Shown here: positions 44,073 through 54,669 of the stretch, piece after piece
Numbering within the stretch: the first letter of the stretch is position 1
How the letters are laid out: each line of letters starts with the position of its first letter
NCBI GenBank assembly: GCA_001313365.1
Contig: BBFS01000001.1
Location: 124,001 to 188,000 of the forward strand
Origin: Paenarthrobacter nitroguajacolicus JCM 14115
GTDB lineage: Bacteria > Actinomycetota > Actinomycetes > Actinomycetales > Micrococcaceae
DNA: 64,000 nucleotides
Direction of reading: 5' to 3'
The notes under the pieces: generated by a model
Told to the model about the DNA's origin: nothing
Database searches by the model: none
The model's input: only the letters and a program-made list of their open reading frames with translations
Made by a program: the position numbers and the translations under genes

Positions 44073-45444
44073 CTATGCTGCTTCGAGAATCGCAACAACG
44101 CCCTGACCGCCGGCGGCGCACACGGAAATCAGGCCTCGCGCAGGGCGGCCATTAACGGTGCCCTTCTCATGCAGCATCTTCGCAAGTGAAGCTACGATCC
44201 TGCCACCCGTGGCCGCAAACGGGTGGCCGGCAGCCAACGATGAGCCATTGACGTTGAGCTTGGCCCGGTCCACCTTTCCCAGTGCGCCGTCAAGTCCCAG
44301 GCGCGTCCGGCCGAACTCTTCGTCTTCCCACGCGGCCAAGGTACTGAGGACGGTTCCGGCGAAGGCTTCATGAATTTCGAAGAAGTCGATGTCCTCGAAA
44401 GTGAGGCCGTGCCGAGCCAGCAAGCGGGGGAACCGCGAAGACCGGCGCCATGAGGAGGCCGTCCTTGCCGTGAACGAAGTCGACGGCGGCCGCTTCGCCG
44501 TCCAGGACTGTGGCGAGCTTCGGCAGCCCGTGGGCGTCTGCCCATTCTCCGGTAGCCAGGAGGACGGTTGATGCACCGTCTGTCAGGGGGGGTGTGGAGT
44601 TGCCCGCGGTCATGGTTGCTTCGGAGCCAAGGTTCTTGCCGAAGACGGGCTTGAGGGTGGCGAGCTTCTCCAGCGTGGTGTCTGCACGCAGGTTGGAGTC
44701 CCGGTTAAGCCCGCGGTACGGGGGGGTGATCAGGTCATCGAAGAAGCCCCGTTCGTAGGCGGCAGCCAGGTTGCGGTGGCTGTTAAAAGCAAGCTCGTCC
44801 TGCGCTTCCCGGGAGATTTTCCACTGCGCAGTAGTGAGGGCCTGATGTTCGCCCATGGACAGCCCAGTGCGGGGGGGCTCACCGGTGTTGGGAGCATCGG
44901 GGGGGGCCAGATCCTTGGGGGGGCGGATCCGGCCGATGATCTTCAGCTTTTGCACGGTGGTCTTTGCCCGGTTCAGGTCAAGCAGTATTTCGCGCAATCC
45001 CTCACTGACGGCGATCGGAGCATCAGAGGCCGAGTCCACACCGCCGGCGATCCCTGAGTCAATTTGCCCCCCCAACTTGATCTTGTTGGACAACCCAAGA
45101 ACGGTCTCCAATCCGGTTGCGCAGGCTTGTTGGAGGTCGTATGCAGGGGTTTCGGGCGACAAAGCCGAGCCGAGGACAGCTTCCCGTGTGAGGTTGAAGT
45201 CCCTTGAGTGCTTAAGCACTGCTCCGGCTGCGACCTCTCCGATGCGTTCGTCCTGGAGTCCGAACCTGGCCACCAGCCCCTCCAGGGCCGCGGTCAGCAT
45301 GTCCTGGTTGGAGGACTTTACATAGGCGCCGCCGGTTCTTGCGAACGGAATGCGGTTGCCGCCCACGATGACCGCCGAGCGTGTTGATTGCGGGCCAGTG
45401 GTCGGTTCCAGGTGCCCGTCCGTAGTCACGTCTGCTGTAGCCAT
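44073..45444 (-). CDS. Acetyl-CoA C-acetyltransferase (thiolase)
   Basis: A thiolase of about 455 residues. SAVIVGGNRIPFARTGGAYV starts the fold, YDLQQACATGLETVLGLSNK carries the acyl-binding Cys, FFEIHEAFAGTVLSTLAAWE supplies the first His, and ISVCAAGGQGVVAILEA holds the second catalytic Cys. A single frame break near 44430 separates the last 120 residues. The start is the ATG at 45444 (MATADVTTDG). It is the first gene of the thiolase-fabG-maoC operon and is divergent from the TetR gene, with a 13-bp inverted repeat between them. Confidence 0.92.
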
Positions 45445-45474
45445 GCTTGTCTCCTTCGATCAATGCCAGTTACT

Positions 45475-45505
45475 GATACCCAGCGTACCTGATACGCTGG
45501 GTATC
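45475..45505. promoter_or_regulatory. Perfect 13-bp inverted repeat, probable TetR operator
   Basis: Arms GATACCCAGCGTA (45475-45487) and TACGCTGGGTATC (45493-45505) are separated by CCTGA. The right arm ends immediately before the GTG start of the TetR gene, and the thiolase start is 31 bp away on the other side. Size, symmetry and place between a TetR gene and its divergent neighbour fit an autoregulatory operator controlling both directions. Binding is inferred, not shown. Confidence 0.75.
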
Positions 45506-46238
45506 GTGAACAGTCGCGATGAAGAATCCGCCGGTGCCGCCGGCTCGGCACGGGTTGCAATTGAAGTCCCCTTGGCCGGCGAAGCCGAAGCCATGGTTGA
45601 TGGACGTGCGGCCCGATGGCAGTCCCATCGTGAGGAGCGCCGGCGTGAACTCATCAAAGCCGCGCGAAAGGCTGTTCATAGGCTCGGAAGTGACGCCTCC
45701 ATGGAGGACATAGCCGGCTCCGCGGGGGACATCCAAATCGGTCTTCTATCGCTATTTCGGGGACAAAGCAGGTCTTCAGCAAGCCATGGGTGAAGTGGTG
45801 CTGGGGGCAGATGCAACGCCGCATGCAGGAGGCCGCCCAATTGGCGCAAACCCCGCGGGAGGGACTCTTCGCCATGGTTTCCGCCTATCTGCAGATGGCC
45901 GAATCCAGCCCCAACGTATACGCCTTCATCACCCGGCTTACCCCCGGGGGGGAGGCCTCGGCGCAGGAGCTATCGCGGCCTCGGGTGCCCTGGGTAACTT
46001 CTTCGAACAAATTACGGACATGATCGCGACTCCCATGCGGGAACACCTGGGCGAAGAGAAGGAAGCGGTCATCGTTTACTGGCCTACGGCCGCTATCGGA
46101 CTCGTGAGGAACGCCGGAGAAATGTGGCTGGGAAGTCCTGCCGGCAGCACTAAGCCTGATCAGGCAACCATGGCCGGGCAGATTACGGATTGGCTGTGCC
46201 TCGGCATCGCCCCCCCGGAGCTCAAAAGCAGCACGTGA
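45506..46238 (+). CDS. TetR family transcriptional regulator (fatty-acid metabolism)
   Basis: The start is taken as the GTG at 45506, directly after the inverted repeat; it gives a 30-residue disordered lead. The helix-turn-helix domain reads REERRRELIKAARKAVHRLG, SDASMEDIAGSAGTSKSVFY and RYFGDKAGLQQAMGE. The ligand domain contains GLFAMVSAYLQMAESSPNVY and AFITRL, then NFFEQITDMIATPMREHLGE. Frame breaks near 45730, 45790 and 45960. About 240 residues. It lies between the thiolase operon and the acyl-CoA oxidase-like gene and probably senses an acyl-CoA. Confidence 0.86.
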
Positions 46239-46284
46239 GACCAGCAATGACTCATCAGTTGTCGGAACCAAAGAAGGAAGCAAC

Positions 46285-48390
46285 ATGACTGAAGTAGTGG
46301 ATCGGGCCTCATCCGCCCAGCAACCCGCCGGCCGCAAAGAGGCTGCCTCTGGCGCAGACCCGGTGGTCGACGTCGCCGCCCTCGGGGAGCAGCTCCTTGG
46401 AAAATGGGCCCATATCCGCCACGAAGCCCGCAAGGTGGCAGGCAATCCAGTGGTGCAAAAGATCGAGGGCCTGCACCACACCGAGCATCGTGCACGGGTG
46501 TTTGAGCAGTTGAAGTTCCTGGTGGATAACAACACCGTCCACCGCGCTTCCCAACCAGGCTGGGCGGCTCCGACGATCACGGCGGCAACATCGCCGGTTT
46601 CGAAGAGATCGTTACAGCCGACCCCTCCCTTCAGATCAAGGCCGGCGTCCAGTGGGGGGGCCTCTTCGGCTCCGCTGTCATGCACCTCGGCACGGCGGAA
46701 CATCAGGACAAGTGGCTCCCCGGCATCATGAGCCTGGAGATCCCGGGCTGCTTTGCCATGACGGAAACCGGCCACGGCTCCGACGTCGCCAGCATTGCCA
46801 CCACGGCTACGTACGACGAAGCGAGCCAGGAATTCGTCATCACCACACCCTTCCGTGCGGCATGGAAGGACTACATTGGCAATGCAGCCAACGACGGCCT
46901 GGCCGCCGTGGTGTTCGCCCAGCTGATCACCAAGAACGTCAATCACGCGTCCACGCCTTCTATGTGGAACTCCGCGATCCTGTCACCAAGGAATTTCTCC
47001 CGGGCATCGGCGGTGAAGATGACGGAATCAAGGGTGGACTGAACGGCATTGACAACGGCCGATTGCACTTCACGGACGTACGCATTCCCCCCCGGACCAA
47101 CCTCCTGAACCGCTACGGCGACGTCGCTCAGGACGCACGTACTCCTCCACCATTGAGAGCCCGGGACGCCGCTTCTTCACCATGCTCGGCACTCTGGTCC
47201 AAGGCCGTGTTTCCCTCGACGGAGCCGCTGTGGCCGCGAGCAAGGTGGCCCTCAAGACAGCTATTCAGTACGCCACCGAGCGCCGGCAGTTCAATGCTTC
47301 GTCCAGCACCGATGAAGAGGTCCTGCTGGACTATCAGCGGCACCAGCGCCGGTTGTTCACCCGCTTGGCCACCACCTACGCGGCCAGCTTCGCCCACGAA
47401 CAGCTCCTGCAGAAATTCGACGACGTCTTCTCCGGCGCACACGATACAGATGCCGACCGACAGGACCTGGAAACGCTGGCGGCCGCGCTCAAGCCCCCCC
47501 TTAGCACCTGGCATGCCTTGGACACTTTGCAGGAGTGCCGCGAAGCGTGTGGCGGAGCCGGCTTCCTGATCGAGAACCGCTTTGCCTCCTTGCGTGCGGA
47601 CCTCGACGTGTATGTCACGTTTGAAGGTGATAACACCGTGCTGCTGCAGCTGGTAGCCAAGCGGCTCCTGGCTGACTACGCCAAGGAATTCCGGAGCGCC
47701 GACTTTGGTGTTCTTGCCCGTTATGTAGTTGATCAGGCCGCCGGTGTGGCTCTGCACCGGACGGGCCTCCGGCAGGTTGCCCAGTTCGTGGCTGATACCG
47801 GCTCGGTCCAGAAGGCGGCTTTGGCATTGCGGGACGAGGAAGGCCAGCGCACGCTCTTGGCTGACCGCGTTCAGTCAATGGTCGCCGACGTCGGTGCTGC
47901 ACTGAAGGGAGCCAACAAGCTTCCACAGCACCAGGCCGCAGCCCTGTTCAACCAGCACCAACACGAACTCATTGAAGCCGCCCAGGCGCATGCGGAACTT
48001 CTTCAGTGGGAGGCCTTCACCGAGGCCCTCACCCATGTATCGGATGAGGGAACCAAGCGCGTCTTGACCTGGCTGCGCGACCTGTTCGGATTGTCCCTGA
48101 TCGAGAAGCATCTCTCCTGGTACCTGATGAACGGAAGGCTTTCGATGCAGCGTGGCCGGACCGTTGGCACCTACATCAACCGACTCCTGGTCAAGATCCG
48201 TCCACACGCCGTAGACCTCGTGGACGCCTTCGGCTACGGCCCGGAGCATCTTCGCGCCTCCATCGCAACCGGCGCAGAAGCCGTCCGGCAGGATGAGGCG
48301 CGCGAGCACTTCCGCGAGCTGCGGGCCAACGGCAACGCCCCCGCGGACGAGAAAACGCTCCTGGCGCTGAAGGCATCCAAGGCCCGCTAG
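46285..48390 (+). CDS. Acyl-CoA oxidase/dehydrogenase family protein (about 700 residues)
   Basis: The ATG at 46285 has AAGGAAG 6 nt upstream. The flavin region has GVQWGGLFGSAVMHLGTAEH, IPGCFAMTETGHGSDVASIA and NGRLHFTDVRIP, then GRVSLDGAAVAASKVALKTA. VYVTFEGDNTVLLQLVAKRL is characteristic of peroxisomal-type acyl-CoA oxidases rather than short dehydrogenases, as is the extra C-terminal helical domain (QWEAFTEALTHVSDEGTKRV). The enzyme probably makes the first oxidation of fatty acyl-CoA. Frame breaks near 46545, 46950 and 47140. It lies 46 bp after the TetR gene, likely in one transcript. Confidence 0.87.
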
Positions 48391-48439
48391 CAGGAGTTCG
48401 CTGCCACGCGGTGAACAATTGCGGAACTCTTGAAAACCT

Positions 48440-48480
48440 CGACGCGCCGTCCCCCCCACCAAAGGGGGGCGGCGCCGTCG
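48440..48480. terminator. GC-rich hairpin between convergent acyl-CoA oxidase and glgA genes
   Basis: Imperfect inverted repeat: CGACGCGCCGTC with a C7 run pairs with a G6 run and GGCGCCGTCG, around ACCAAA. It ends in GTGGTTTGG without a true T tract. Its place between convergent stops supports a bidirectional terminator. Confidence 0.6.
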
Positions 48481-48511
48481 TGGTTTGGCCTGCTACCGGG
48501 AGGCCAGGGAT

Positions 48512-49714
48512 CTAGCGCAGGACTGACCGGTAGACCTCAAGGGTTGTTTCGGTGATGGACTCCCAGGAGAAGTGTTCTTCCGCGCGGCGTCGTCCAGCAA
48601 TGCCCATCTCACGGGCGCGCGCAGGATCGGCCACTACCTCGTTCAGTGCCGCAGCGAAGTCGCTGACGAACTTCTCGGGATCCAACGGCGTCCCGGTCCC
48701 GTCAGTGACCTGCTCCAGTTGGACGAGGAGCCCGGTTTCGCCATGCTGGACCACTTCCGGAATGCCGCCTGTGGCACTAGCCACCACTGCGGCACCGCAT
48801 GCCATGGCTTCGAGGTTCACGATGCCAGGGGCTCGTAAATCGAGGGGGCAGGCAAACGCGGTGGCATGGCTGAGGACCTGGATAAGCTCCTTCCGGGGGG
48901 CAGCATCCGCTCGATGAGGATGACACCCTCCCGCTTTGCCTGCAGTTCCTCAATAAGGCGTGCAGTTTCAGCGGCAAGTTCGGGAGTGTCCGCAGCCCCG
49001 AGGCACAGCACCAACTGGACATCTTCGGGCAGGCTTGACGCGGCACGGAGCAGGTACGGCACACCCTTCTGGCGGGTGTTGCGGCCCACGAAGACAACGC
49101 TGGGCTTGGCGGGATCGATACCAAGCGCGCGGATCGCATCATCCTCTTCATCACGCTCCCATAGGGAGACATCGATGCCGTTGTGGACCACGCGAACCTT
49201 GTCGGGATCCACGTTGGGGGTAGCTGCGGAGGATGTCCTGACGCATGCCATCGGAGACGGCAATGATAGCGGCGGCTGCCTCGTACGCTGTCTTCTCCAC
49301 CCAGGAGGACAGGGCATAGCCGCCCCCCCCAAGCTGCTCGGCCTTCCAAGGACGCAGGGGCTCCAGGCTGTGGGCGCTGAGCACGTGCGGGATGCCGTGC
49401 AGCAGCGACGCGAGGTGGCCGGCCATGTTGGCGTACCAGGTGTGCGAGTGGACAACGTCCGCTCCCGCAATGTCCGGAACTATCCTCAGGTCCACGCCGA
49501 GGGTCTGGATGGCGGCGTTGGCTTCGCCGAGGTCTTCGGGCGTGGCGTAAGACGCCACGGAAGCCCCATGATAGTCGGCATCACGGGGCGCGCCGAACGC
49601 CCTGACATGAAGGTCGACGTGCTTTGCCAGCACCCGGCTGAGCTCGGCAACGTGGACACCGGCACCGCCATAAATTTCCGGAGGGAATTCTTTAGTCACA
49701 ATGTCTATTCGCAC
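48512..49714 (-). CDS. glgA: Glycogen synthase GlgA (actinobacterial GT4 type)
   Basis: The protein starts MRIDIVTKEFPPEIYGGAGV from the GTG at 49714, then HVAELSRVLA. VVHSHTWYANMAGHLASLLH, VLSAHSLEPLRPWKAEQLGG and GYALSSWVEKTAYEAAAAII are strong GlgA/GlgM signatures. VRVVHNGIDVSLW, SVVFVGRNTRQKGVPYLLRA and NLEAMACGAAVVASATGGIP complete the GT-B fold. It builds alpha-1,4-glucan or maltose-1-phosphate from an NDP-glucose donor. Frame breaks near 49230, 48890 and 48840. It is divergent from glgC, about 105 bp apart. Confidence 0.92.
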
Positions 49715-49819
49715 GCTAACCAACGTAGTCGTTCCGGCGTATGTGTTCTAGTGTGAAAGAGTCCGGAAAATCGGACTTTTGGGGGGGGATACGAAGACGT
49801 ACGGGGGGGAGCTGTGACC
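49715..49819. promoter_or_regulatory. Divergent glgA/glgC promoter region
   Basis: About 105 bp between divergent starts. It includes an AT-rich patch (GTGTGAAAGAGTCCGGAAAA) and two G runs of probably inflated length. Promoters for both genes are expected here; no operator repeat was identified. Confidence 0.35.
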
Positions 49820-51236
49820 ATGGCGTTGAAGAAAGTTTTGGCAATCGTATTGGCAGGCGGAGAAGGCAACCGACTCATGCCGCTGACGGCGGATCGGGCC
49901 AAGCCCGCGGTTCCGTTCGCAGGCGGCTACAGGTTAATTGACTTTGCACTATCCAATCTCGTTAATTCGGGATATTTGAAAATCGTCGTGCTGACGCAGT
50001 ACAAATCGCACAGCCTCGACCGGCACATCTCTGAAACCTGGCGTATGTCCACGCAACTGGGCCGCTATGTGGCTTCTGTTCCGGCGCAGCAGCGCGTGGG
50101 CAAGAGCTGGTTCCTTGGCAGTGCCAACGCAATTTATCAATCGCTGAACCTCATCCATGACGACGCCCCCCCGGACATCGTGGTAGTGGTCGGCGCTGAT
50201 CACGTGTACCGCATGGACTTCTCCCAAATGGTGGAGCAGCACATTGCCAGCGGGGGCCAAAGCGACAGTTGCCGCAGTGCGGCAGCCACTGAACATGGCC
50301 AACCAGTTCGGTGTGATCGAGGTAGACCAGAACGATCCCCCAAAAAATTGCGGCCTTCGTGGAAAAGCCGGCCAGCACCCCCGGACTGGCAGCCGACCCC
50401 CACGCAGTTCCTCGCCTCGATGGGCAACTACGTCTTCAATGCAGATGCCCTCGTTGAAGCCTTGCACGTGGACGCGGAAAGACTTGATACCAAGCACGAT
50501 ATGGGCGGGGGGGACATCATTCCCTACTTTGTGGACCAAGGCGAAGCGGCGTGTACGACTTCACGCTCAACGACATCCCAGGCGCCACCGAGCGCGACCG
50601 GACCTACTGGCGCGACGTCGGTACCATCGACTCGTTCTACGACGCACACATGGACCTCATCTCCCCCCGTGCCGATCTTCAACCTCTACAACTCCGAGTG
50701 GCCGATCTACACCCGCCAGAGCATCTCGCCCCCCCCTGCAAAGTTTGTCCGTGGCGAGAACAACACGGTGGGAACGGCCCTCGATTCCATCGTTGCCAGC
50801 GGCGTGGTGGTTTCCGGTGGCATCGTTGAAGGGTCCGTAATCTCCAACGACGCCTATGTGGCGGCCGGCAGCCGTGTCCAGGACTCTGTGTTGATGGATA
50901 AGGTCCGTGTCGGCGAAGGTGCCGTGATCAAGCGGGCAATCCTGGACAAGAACGTCAAGGTCCCCGCCGGCGCGGCCATCGGTTTGGACCCTGCCTTGGA
51001 TAAGGCGCGGGGCTACAAGGTCACTGAGTCGGGCATTACCGTGCTTGCGAAGGGCCAGGTTGTTCCGGAGCCCGGCGAGGCAGAGCTGGCGCTTTCGGCG
51101 CAACATCGCCGTGGGCTGCCGGAAGCTGTCAAGGCGGCCACCCATGATGATCCCGACATCCGTGATTCCGCCGAAAAGGTAGCGGCGGGCATCCAGTCAC
51201 GCGTGGCCGACGCCGCAGCAAGGTGCCTCACATTAG
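49820..51236 (+). CDS. glgC: Glucose-1-phosphate adenylyltransferase GlgC
   Basis: The enzyme makes ADP-glucose from ATP and glucose-1-phosphate for Glg[21 protein letters not shown], then [20 protein letters not shown], gives the nucleotide-binding start. Next are [66 protein letters not shown] and [18 protein letters not shown]. The C-terminal beta-helix follows, with [20 protein letters not shown]. Frame breaks near 50265, 50340, 50550 and 50660; one G missing near 51220 hides the end ARGASH. An upstream in-frame GTG lies at 49814. Uncorrected, the frame would run 77 bp into the next gene's leader. Confidence 0.92.
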
Positions 51237-51309
51237 CCAGAACGTACCCGGCTGACGTTGGCAGAACCCGAGGCAGGCCTCAGGCTCCCAAGGCTGTAAA
51301 ATCAGGTCA

Positions 51310-52766
51310 ATGAGCTCCACCGATCTGACGCCTGAAGAGATCCAGGCCTGCCTCAAGGTTCTGACCACGATCCACGTCTACGACGAAGAGCACCCGGACT
51401 ACGTTGCTGTCCGTCGTGCCACCGGCAAGATGTTCAAAGCCGTCAAACGCCACCGCCGTGTCACCAAACGCGACTCCATTGCCGAGGCTGACCGCGCTGT
51501 CCTCGCTCTTACGGCTACCGCCGCGCCGGATCGCATTGACGACGAAACCCGGGGGGGCAACAAGCTGGAGCCTTCAGCCACTGGCGAGATCGCCGGGCAC
51601 CTCATCCGGTCGCGTCCCTGCTATATCTGCAAGAAGCACTACACGCAGGTTGACGCCTTCTACCACCAACTCTGCCCTGAATGCGCGGCCTTCAGCCACA
51701 GCAAGCGCGATGCGCGCACGGACCTCACGGGACGCAGGGCATTGCTGACCGGCGGACGCGCCAAGATCGGCATGTACATTGCGTTGCGCCTGCTCAGGGA
51801 TGGCGCCCACACCACCATTACTACCCGTTTCCCCCAAGGACGCCGCGCGGCGCTTTGCTGCCATGGAAGACAGCGGAGAGTGGCTCCACCGGCTCAGGAT
51901 TGTTGGCATAGACCTCCGTGACCCGGCACAAGTCATGGCCTTGACCGACTCGCTCAACGAGGCCGGCCCGTTGGACATCATCATCAATAACGCAGCTCAG
52001 ACCGTCCGGCGCTCCGGCAATGCTTACAAGCCTTTGGTCGACGCAGAGGACGAGCCGCTGCCTGCGGCCCTTGAAGCTGCCAACGGGGGGGCCCCGAGCT
52101 GGTGACCTTTGGTCATGCGCATGACAAGCACCCGCTTGCCCTGGCCAGCAGCGTCACCGAGCACCCGGTCCTGGCGGGCGACGCGATCACCTCGCTGGCG
52201 CTCTCCACCGGCTCGGCATCATTGGAGCGTATTGAGTCAGGAACGGCGATCGACGCCGGTGGCTTGGTTCCGGACCTCGCGTCCATCAACAGCTGGACCC
52301 AGGTGGTGGACGAGGTGGATCCATTGGAGATGCTCGAAGTCCAGCTCTGCAACGTCACGGCACCCTTCCTGCTGGTAAGCCGCCTTCGCGATGCCATGAA
52401 GCGATCCACGGCCCACAGGAAGTACATTGTCAACGTCTCAGCCATGGAAGGGCAGTTCTCCCGTGCCTACAAGGCCCCGGACACCCCCCACACCAACATG
52501 GCCAAGGCCGCGCTTAATATGATGACCCGGACCAGCGCACAGGAAATGCTGGATGCCGATGGCATTCTCATGACCGCAGTTGATACCGGATGGATCACTG
52601 ACGAACGGCCGCACTACACCAAAGTCCGGCTCATGGAAGAAGGATCCATGCTCCGTTGGACTTGGTGGACGGCGCCGCGCGTGTCTACGACCCCATTGTG
52701 ATGGGCGAAAAGGGCGAGGACCAGTACGGTGTCTTCCTCAAGGATTACAAGCCCTCCCCCTGGTAG
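51310..52766 (+). CDS. SDR-fold oxidoreductase-like protein with N-terminal CxxC pair
   Basis: The first 130 residues are extra to the SDR fold: MSSTDLTPEEIQACLKVLTT, then CYICKKHYTQVDAFYHQLCP followed by ECAAF. These two CxxC knuckles look like a zinc site. The Rossmann domain has ALLTGGRAKIGMYIALRLLR and LDIIINNAAQTVRRSG (NNAA), then a long insert of about 100 residues. HRKYIVNVSAMEGQF has the catalytic Ser. The YxxxK position reads TNMAK, so the Tyr appears replaced by Thr. Frame breaks near 51835, 52090 and 52645; the end is DYKPSPW. About 485 residues. The function is unknown to me. Confidence 0.75.
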
Positions 52767-52782
52767 AAAGTTTGAGTACGGA

Positions 52783-52815
52783 TAAGGCCCTTAAGATCGA
52801 CTCTTAAGGGCCTTA
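52783..52815. terminator. Rho-independent terminator between convergent SDR and transglutaminase genes
   Basis: A perfect 14-bp stem, TAAGGCCCTTAAGA / TCTTAAGGGCCTTA, with loop TCGAC, 16 bp past the SDR stop and 15 bp past the transglutaminase stop on the other strand. The arms themselves are T- or A-rich at the ends, fitting both directions. Confidence 0.85.
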
Positions 52816-52830
52816 CCTGCACAAAAATAC

Positions 52831-53688
52831 TTATGCGAGGCGGGTGATCTCCACTGAAACGGAGAGTCCCGAGCCGCCTCCACCGGACAGTATTCCCTTC
52901 AGCGGGGGGGAACATCGCGATAGTCGCGGCCCCGAGCTACGGTGACATGGTAGTCACCTGCCGGCTTGTGGTTGGTGGGGGTCCCAGCTTCGCCATTCGC
53001 CGTCCCACCATTCCAGCCAGGCGTGGGATTGTCCGGCAACAGTTTCGCCGATGTCCGCCGAGGAGCGGGGGTGGATGTATCCCGAAACGTAACGGGCAGG
53101 AATGCCACTGCAGCGTAAGGCGCCGATGGCCAGGTGGGCCAGGTCCTGGCATACTCCCTGACGCTGGGACCACGCCTGTTCGGCATTCGTGGTGACCCCC
53201 CCGTGGTGCCCTTCATGTAGGTCATCTCGCCGGCCATCCACGCAAAGACTGCCATTGCGGCCTCGTGGGGGGTTCTTTCCCTTGACGATATCCGGGATGA
53301 TCTCCAGGACTTCCTCACCAGGCCCGCTGAGCCGGGATTGGGGCAACCAGTCGCTGAATTCGTCCTGGACCTTCTCCGAGGCTATGACGTCCCATCCCAC
53401 AATGTCGTCCTCGGTTGCCACCCGTTCGGTGCGGTGCACTTCAACGGTGGCCGTCGCAAGTACCTCAAGGCTCTCATGTGGCATCTGCATATCGAACGCA
53501 GTGACCCGCGTTCCCCAATAATCACGGTAGTTACTGACAGAGGCTTGGTTGGGTGAGACCTTCAGCGAGGCCTCGAGGACAACTTGCTGACCGTCAGTCA
53601 GCGGCGTCATCCGGGCCTCGTTGTAGGACAAGGTCACGCGGCGATTGTATTTATAGGCAGTCTTGTGAACGATGCTCAGCCGGGTCAT
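52831..53688 (-). CDS. Transglutaminase-like cysteine peptidase-fold protein
   Basis: The start MTRLSIVHKTAYKYNRRVTL, followed by SYNEARMTPL, is the bacterial transglutaminase N-terminal region. The papain-like core has SQRQGVCQDLAHLAIGALRC (catalytic Cys), then SGIPARYVSGYI, GQSHAWLEWWDG (His) and WRSWDPTNHKPA (Asp). Frame breaks near 53270, 53215, 52980 and 52910; the true end is SVSVEITRLA at 52831. About 285 residues. Its ATG overlaps the alpha-E stop by 4 bp (ATGA). It belongs to a conserved triad with the alpha-E and ATP-grasp genes, proposed to make or break peptide-type amide bonds. Confidence 0.9.
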
Positions 53689-54614
53689 GAAACTTCTCCC
53701 ACCCAGGCGTGCTCATCAGCCTGATTGAAGTACTTACGGGAAATTGCGTCCGAGGCCTGCGTCACGGCCTTCTGCACACGTTCCATGTGTTCAGGCAGTT
53801 CGGACATGAGGTCGTCTGTGCGGTGGAACTCAAGGAAGGTTCGGGCCTGGCCCACAATTCGGCGGGCGTCGTTGATGAATCCCACGCGCTGCGCCGACGG
53901 ATCCAGCTTGGCGAGGCACTCGTCGGCATCGCGCAACGCATAGACAATCGAGCGCGGGAACAACCGGTCCAACAGCAGGAACTCCGCCGCGTGCTGGTCC
54001 CCCCCGAACGCTGCCCTGCGGGTACGGATGAAGGACTCGTAAGCTCCTGCACACCGCAGCATGTTGACCCACGACATTCCAGCGGACTGAACGTCGCGTG
54101 TGGACAACATGCGGGCAGTCATATCGGCCCTTTCCAAGGAGCGGCCGAGCACCATGAACAACCAGCTCTCGTCGTGGCTGACCGTAGTGTCCGCGAGACC
54201 GCGGACCATGGCGGTCCGCTCCAAAACCCAGTTGCAGAAACGGTAGGTTCCCACAACGTCCTTGCGGTGTTGGTTGAGGCCGTAATACGTGGTGTTGAGG
54301 CTTTCCCAGAGGGACTGGGAGACAGTTTCGCGCGCCCGTCGGGCATTCTCGCGGGCTGCACCCAATGAACCTGCTATGGATGACGCGCTGTGTTTGTCAT
54401 AGGCCAGGGCGTGCAGGAGCTCGGGAAGGCCGAAGTCTTCGCTTTGCGGCTTCGCGCCCATCACGGCGAGGAGCTCCCGGGCGACGCTGCGCTGTTCCTC
54501 CAGGGGCAGGTGGTTCAGGCGCTCAAGGTGCACATCCAAAATCCTGGAAGTACCGTCGGCGCGCTCTACGTAGCGTCCAATCCAGAAGAGTGACTCAGCA
54601 ATGCGGCTCAGCAT
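53685..54614 (-). CDS. Alpha-E domain-containing protein
   Basis: An intact frame of 309 residues starting MLSRIAESLFWIGRYVERAD, the family signature, then GTSRILDVHLERLNHLP. It is all-helical with conserved Glu/Arg positions (RENARRARETVSQSLWESLN, HDESWLFMVLGRSLERADMT, SEFLLLDRLFPRSIVYAL-type segment, SELPEHMERVQKAVTQASDA). COG2307 proteins regularly accompany the circularly permuted ATP-grasp and transglutaminase proteins. Biochemical activity is unknown. The ATG at 54614 is chosen because the signature begins there; the open frame extends 33 codons upstream without matching the family. Confidence 0.9.
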   Translation of the reverse strand: MLSRIAESLFWIGRYVERADGTSRILDVHLERLNHLPLEEQRSVARELLAVMGAKPQSEDFGLPELLHALAYDKHSASSIAGSLGAARENARRARETVSQSLWESLNTTYYGLNQHRKDVVGTYRFCNWVLERTAMVRGLADTTVSHDESWLFMVLGRSLERADMTARMLSTRDVQSAGMSWVNMLRCAGAYESFIRTRRAAFGGDQHAAEFLLLDRLFPRSIVYALRDADECLAKLDPSAQRVGFINDARRIVGQARTFLEFHRTDDLMSELPEHMERVQKAVTQASDAISRKYFNQADEHAWVGEVS

Positions 54615-54669
54615 GGAACTGCCTCCTTCGCGTGGTGCATGTCGAAGTTCAAGTGTTGGTGGAGCGTGT

